Of a DNA stretch of 5,655 nucleotides, positions 5,193-5,655 are shown one piece after another. The notes below the pieces were generated by a model. It saw nothing but the letters and a program-made list of their open reading frames with translations. It had not been told where the DNA came from and did not search any database. The DNA is from Solirubrobacterales bacterium (GTDB lineage: Bacteria > Actinomycetota > Thermoleophilia > Solirubrobacterales > Solirubrobacteraceae). The stretch spans positions 1 to 5,655 of the forward strand of contig WQXW01000136.1 of assembly GCA_009781575.1 (NCBI GenBank), in the 5' to 3' direction. Numbering within the stretch: the stretch's first letter is position 1; each line of letters opens with the position of its first letter. Position numbers and translations under genes: made by a program.

Positions 5193-5655
5193 TCGCCTCC
5201 GAAACCCCCCTGGACCGCGTGCCCGCGCCTGGCCAGGCGGCAGGCGGCGGCGCCTCTGCCGCCAGCGCTGTCGCACTGCGGCCGCTGATTGCCGTGATCG
5301 ACTACGGCATGGGCAACCGCCGCTCGGTGGAGAAGGCGCTCGAGCGCGTGGGGGCGCGCGCGCTGGTGAGCGCCGACCACGAGCGGCTGCGCGCGGCCGA
5401 CGGGCTGGTGCTGCCCGGCGTGGGCGCGTTCCCGGCGGCGATGCGCGCGATCGGCGAGCTGGGCCTCGATCAGCTGCTGCGCGAGCGCGTGGACGCGGGC
5501 GTACCGCTGTTCGGCGCGTGCCTCGGCATGCAGCTGCTGTTCGAGCGCTCCGAGGAGCACGGCGGCGCGCCGGGCCTGGGGCTGTTGGCCGGCGAGGTGC
5601 GCCGGCTGCGCGCGCCGGGCATGAAGCTGCCCCACATCGGCTGGAGCGAGGTGCG
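5189..5655 (+). CDS. hisH: Imidazole glycerol phosphate synthase, glutaminase subunit HisH (5' part)
   Basis: HisH hydrolyses glutamine and passes ammonia to HisF, which makes imidazole-glycerol phosphate and AICAR. The window holds the first 155 codons; the frame is open at the right edge. Visible features are IAVIDYGMGNRRSVEKAL, the oxyanion-region motif LPGVGAFPAAM, the nucleophile elbow FGACLGMQLLFERSEEHGG with the catalytic Cys at codon 111 (5519-5521), and KLPHIGWSEV. The His and Glu of the triad lie beyond the window. The start is uncertain. GTG 5189 overlaps the hisB stop as GTGA, in keeping with the tight packing of this cluster, but it gives a low-complexity Ala/Gly/Pro extension of about 32 residues before the usual HisH N-terminus. 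GTG 5219, CTG 5285 or GTG 5294 are possible later starts. None has a strong Shine-Dalgarno site; AAGGG at 5172-5176 is 12 nt before 5189. Confidence 0.93.
   Translation, partial: MIASETPLDRVPAPGQAAGGGASAASAVALRPLIAVIDYGMGNRRSVEKALERVGARALVSADHERLRAADGLVLPGVGAFPAAMRAIGELGLDQLLRERVDAGVPLFGACLGMQLLFERSEEHGGAPGLGLLAGEVRRLRAPGMKLPHIGWSEV
5226..5263. repeat. 14-bp palindrome and overlapping hairpin at the hisB-hisH junction
   Basis: CGCCTGGCCAGGCG (5226-5239) is a perfect palindrome. GGCGGCA at 5236-5242 can also pair with TGCCGCC at 5257-5263 across 14 nt, overlapping the palindrome. Both lie in the poorly conserved stretch between the hisB stop and the first conserved HisH residues. If hisH starts late, this would be a structured spacer; if it starts at 5189, it is coding. 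In GC-rich sequence such pairings may be incidental. Confidence 0.4.

Noticed and set aside
3468..5276. 602-codon open frame on the - strand across hisD and hisB
   Set aside because: It lies opposite two well-supported genes, its peptide is His/Arg/Ala-rich without recognisable domains, and long antisense frames are expected where + strand codons end in G or C.

Overview
The window is a very GC-rich (by eye, above 70 %) stretch of core bacterial metabolism, with every gene on the + strand. It holds a complete murA, then histidine-biosynthesis genes packed with overlapping ends: hisZ, hisG, hisD, hisB and the first part of hisH, which runs off the right edge. Most codons end in G or C. An Asp in place of Cys in the MurA active-site loop, a short-form HisG paired with HisZ, and this gene order would fit a deep-branching high-GC actinobacterium such as a member of Thermoleophilia. 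That placement is an inference and is not proven by the window.

Layout: positions 1-268 hold no gene I can support. They contain several small stem-loops and a perfect 31-bp inverted repeat (104-134 with 149-179). murA occupies 269-1570. After a 22-nt gap with a clear ribosome binding site comes hisZ (1593-2573), which overlaps hisG (2570-3226) at an ATGA junction. hisG overlaps a GTG-started hisD (3216-4544) by 11 bp. Between hisD and hisB lie two tiny ORFs of 13 and 7 codons, each joined to its neighbours by ATGA, so three ATGA stop/start junctions occur in a row within 62 bp. hisB (4599-5192) overlaps the likely GTG start of hisH (5189 onward) at a GTGA junction.

How they work together: HisG and HisZ form the first, feedback-controlled enzyme of histidine synthesis (ATP phosphoribosyltransferase). 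HisB makes imidazole-acetol phosphate, HisD performs the last two oxidations, and HisH is the glutaminase half of imidazole-glycerol-phosphate synthase. hisC, often placed between hisD and hisB, is absent there. MurA starts peptidoglycan precursor synthesis; its linkage to his genes is also known from Proteobacteria.

I see no mobile element, CRISPR array, tRNA, rRNA or novel defence system. The points worth a second look are the upstream hairpin, the Asp117 form of MurA, the chain of mini-ORFs, a 45-bp AT-rich, almost C-free patch inside hisD, an atypical HisB metal-site signature, and the N-terminal extension of HisH.
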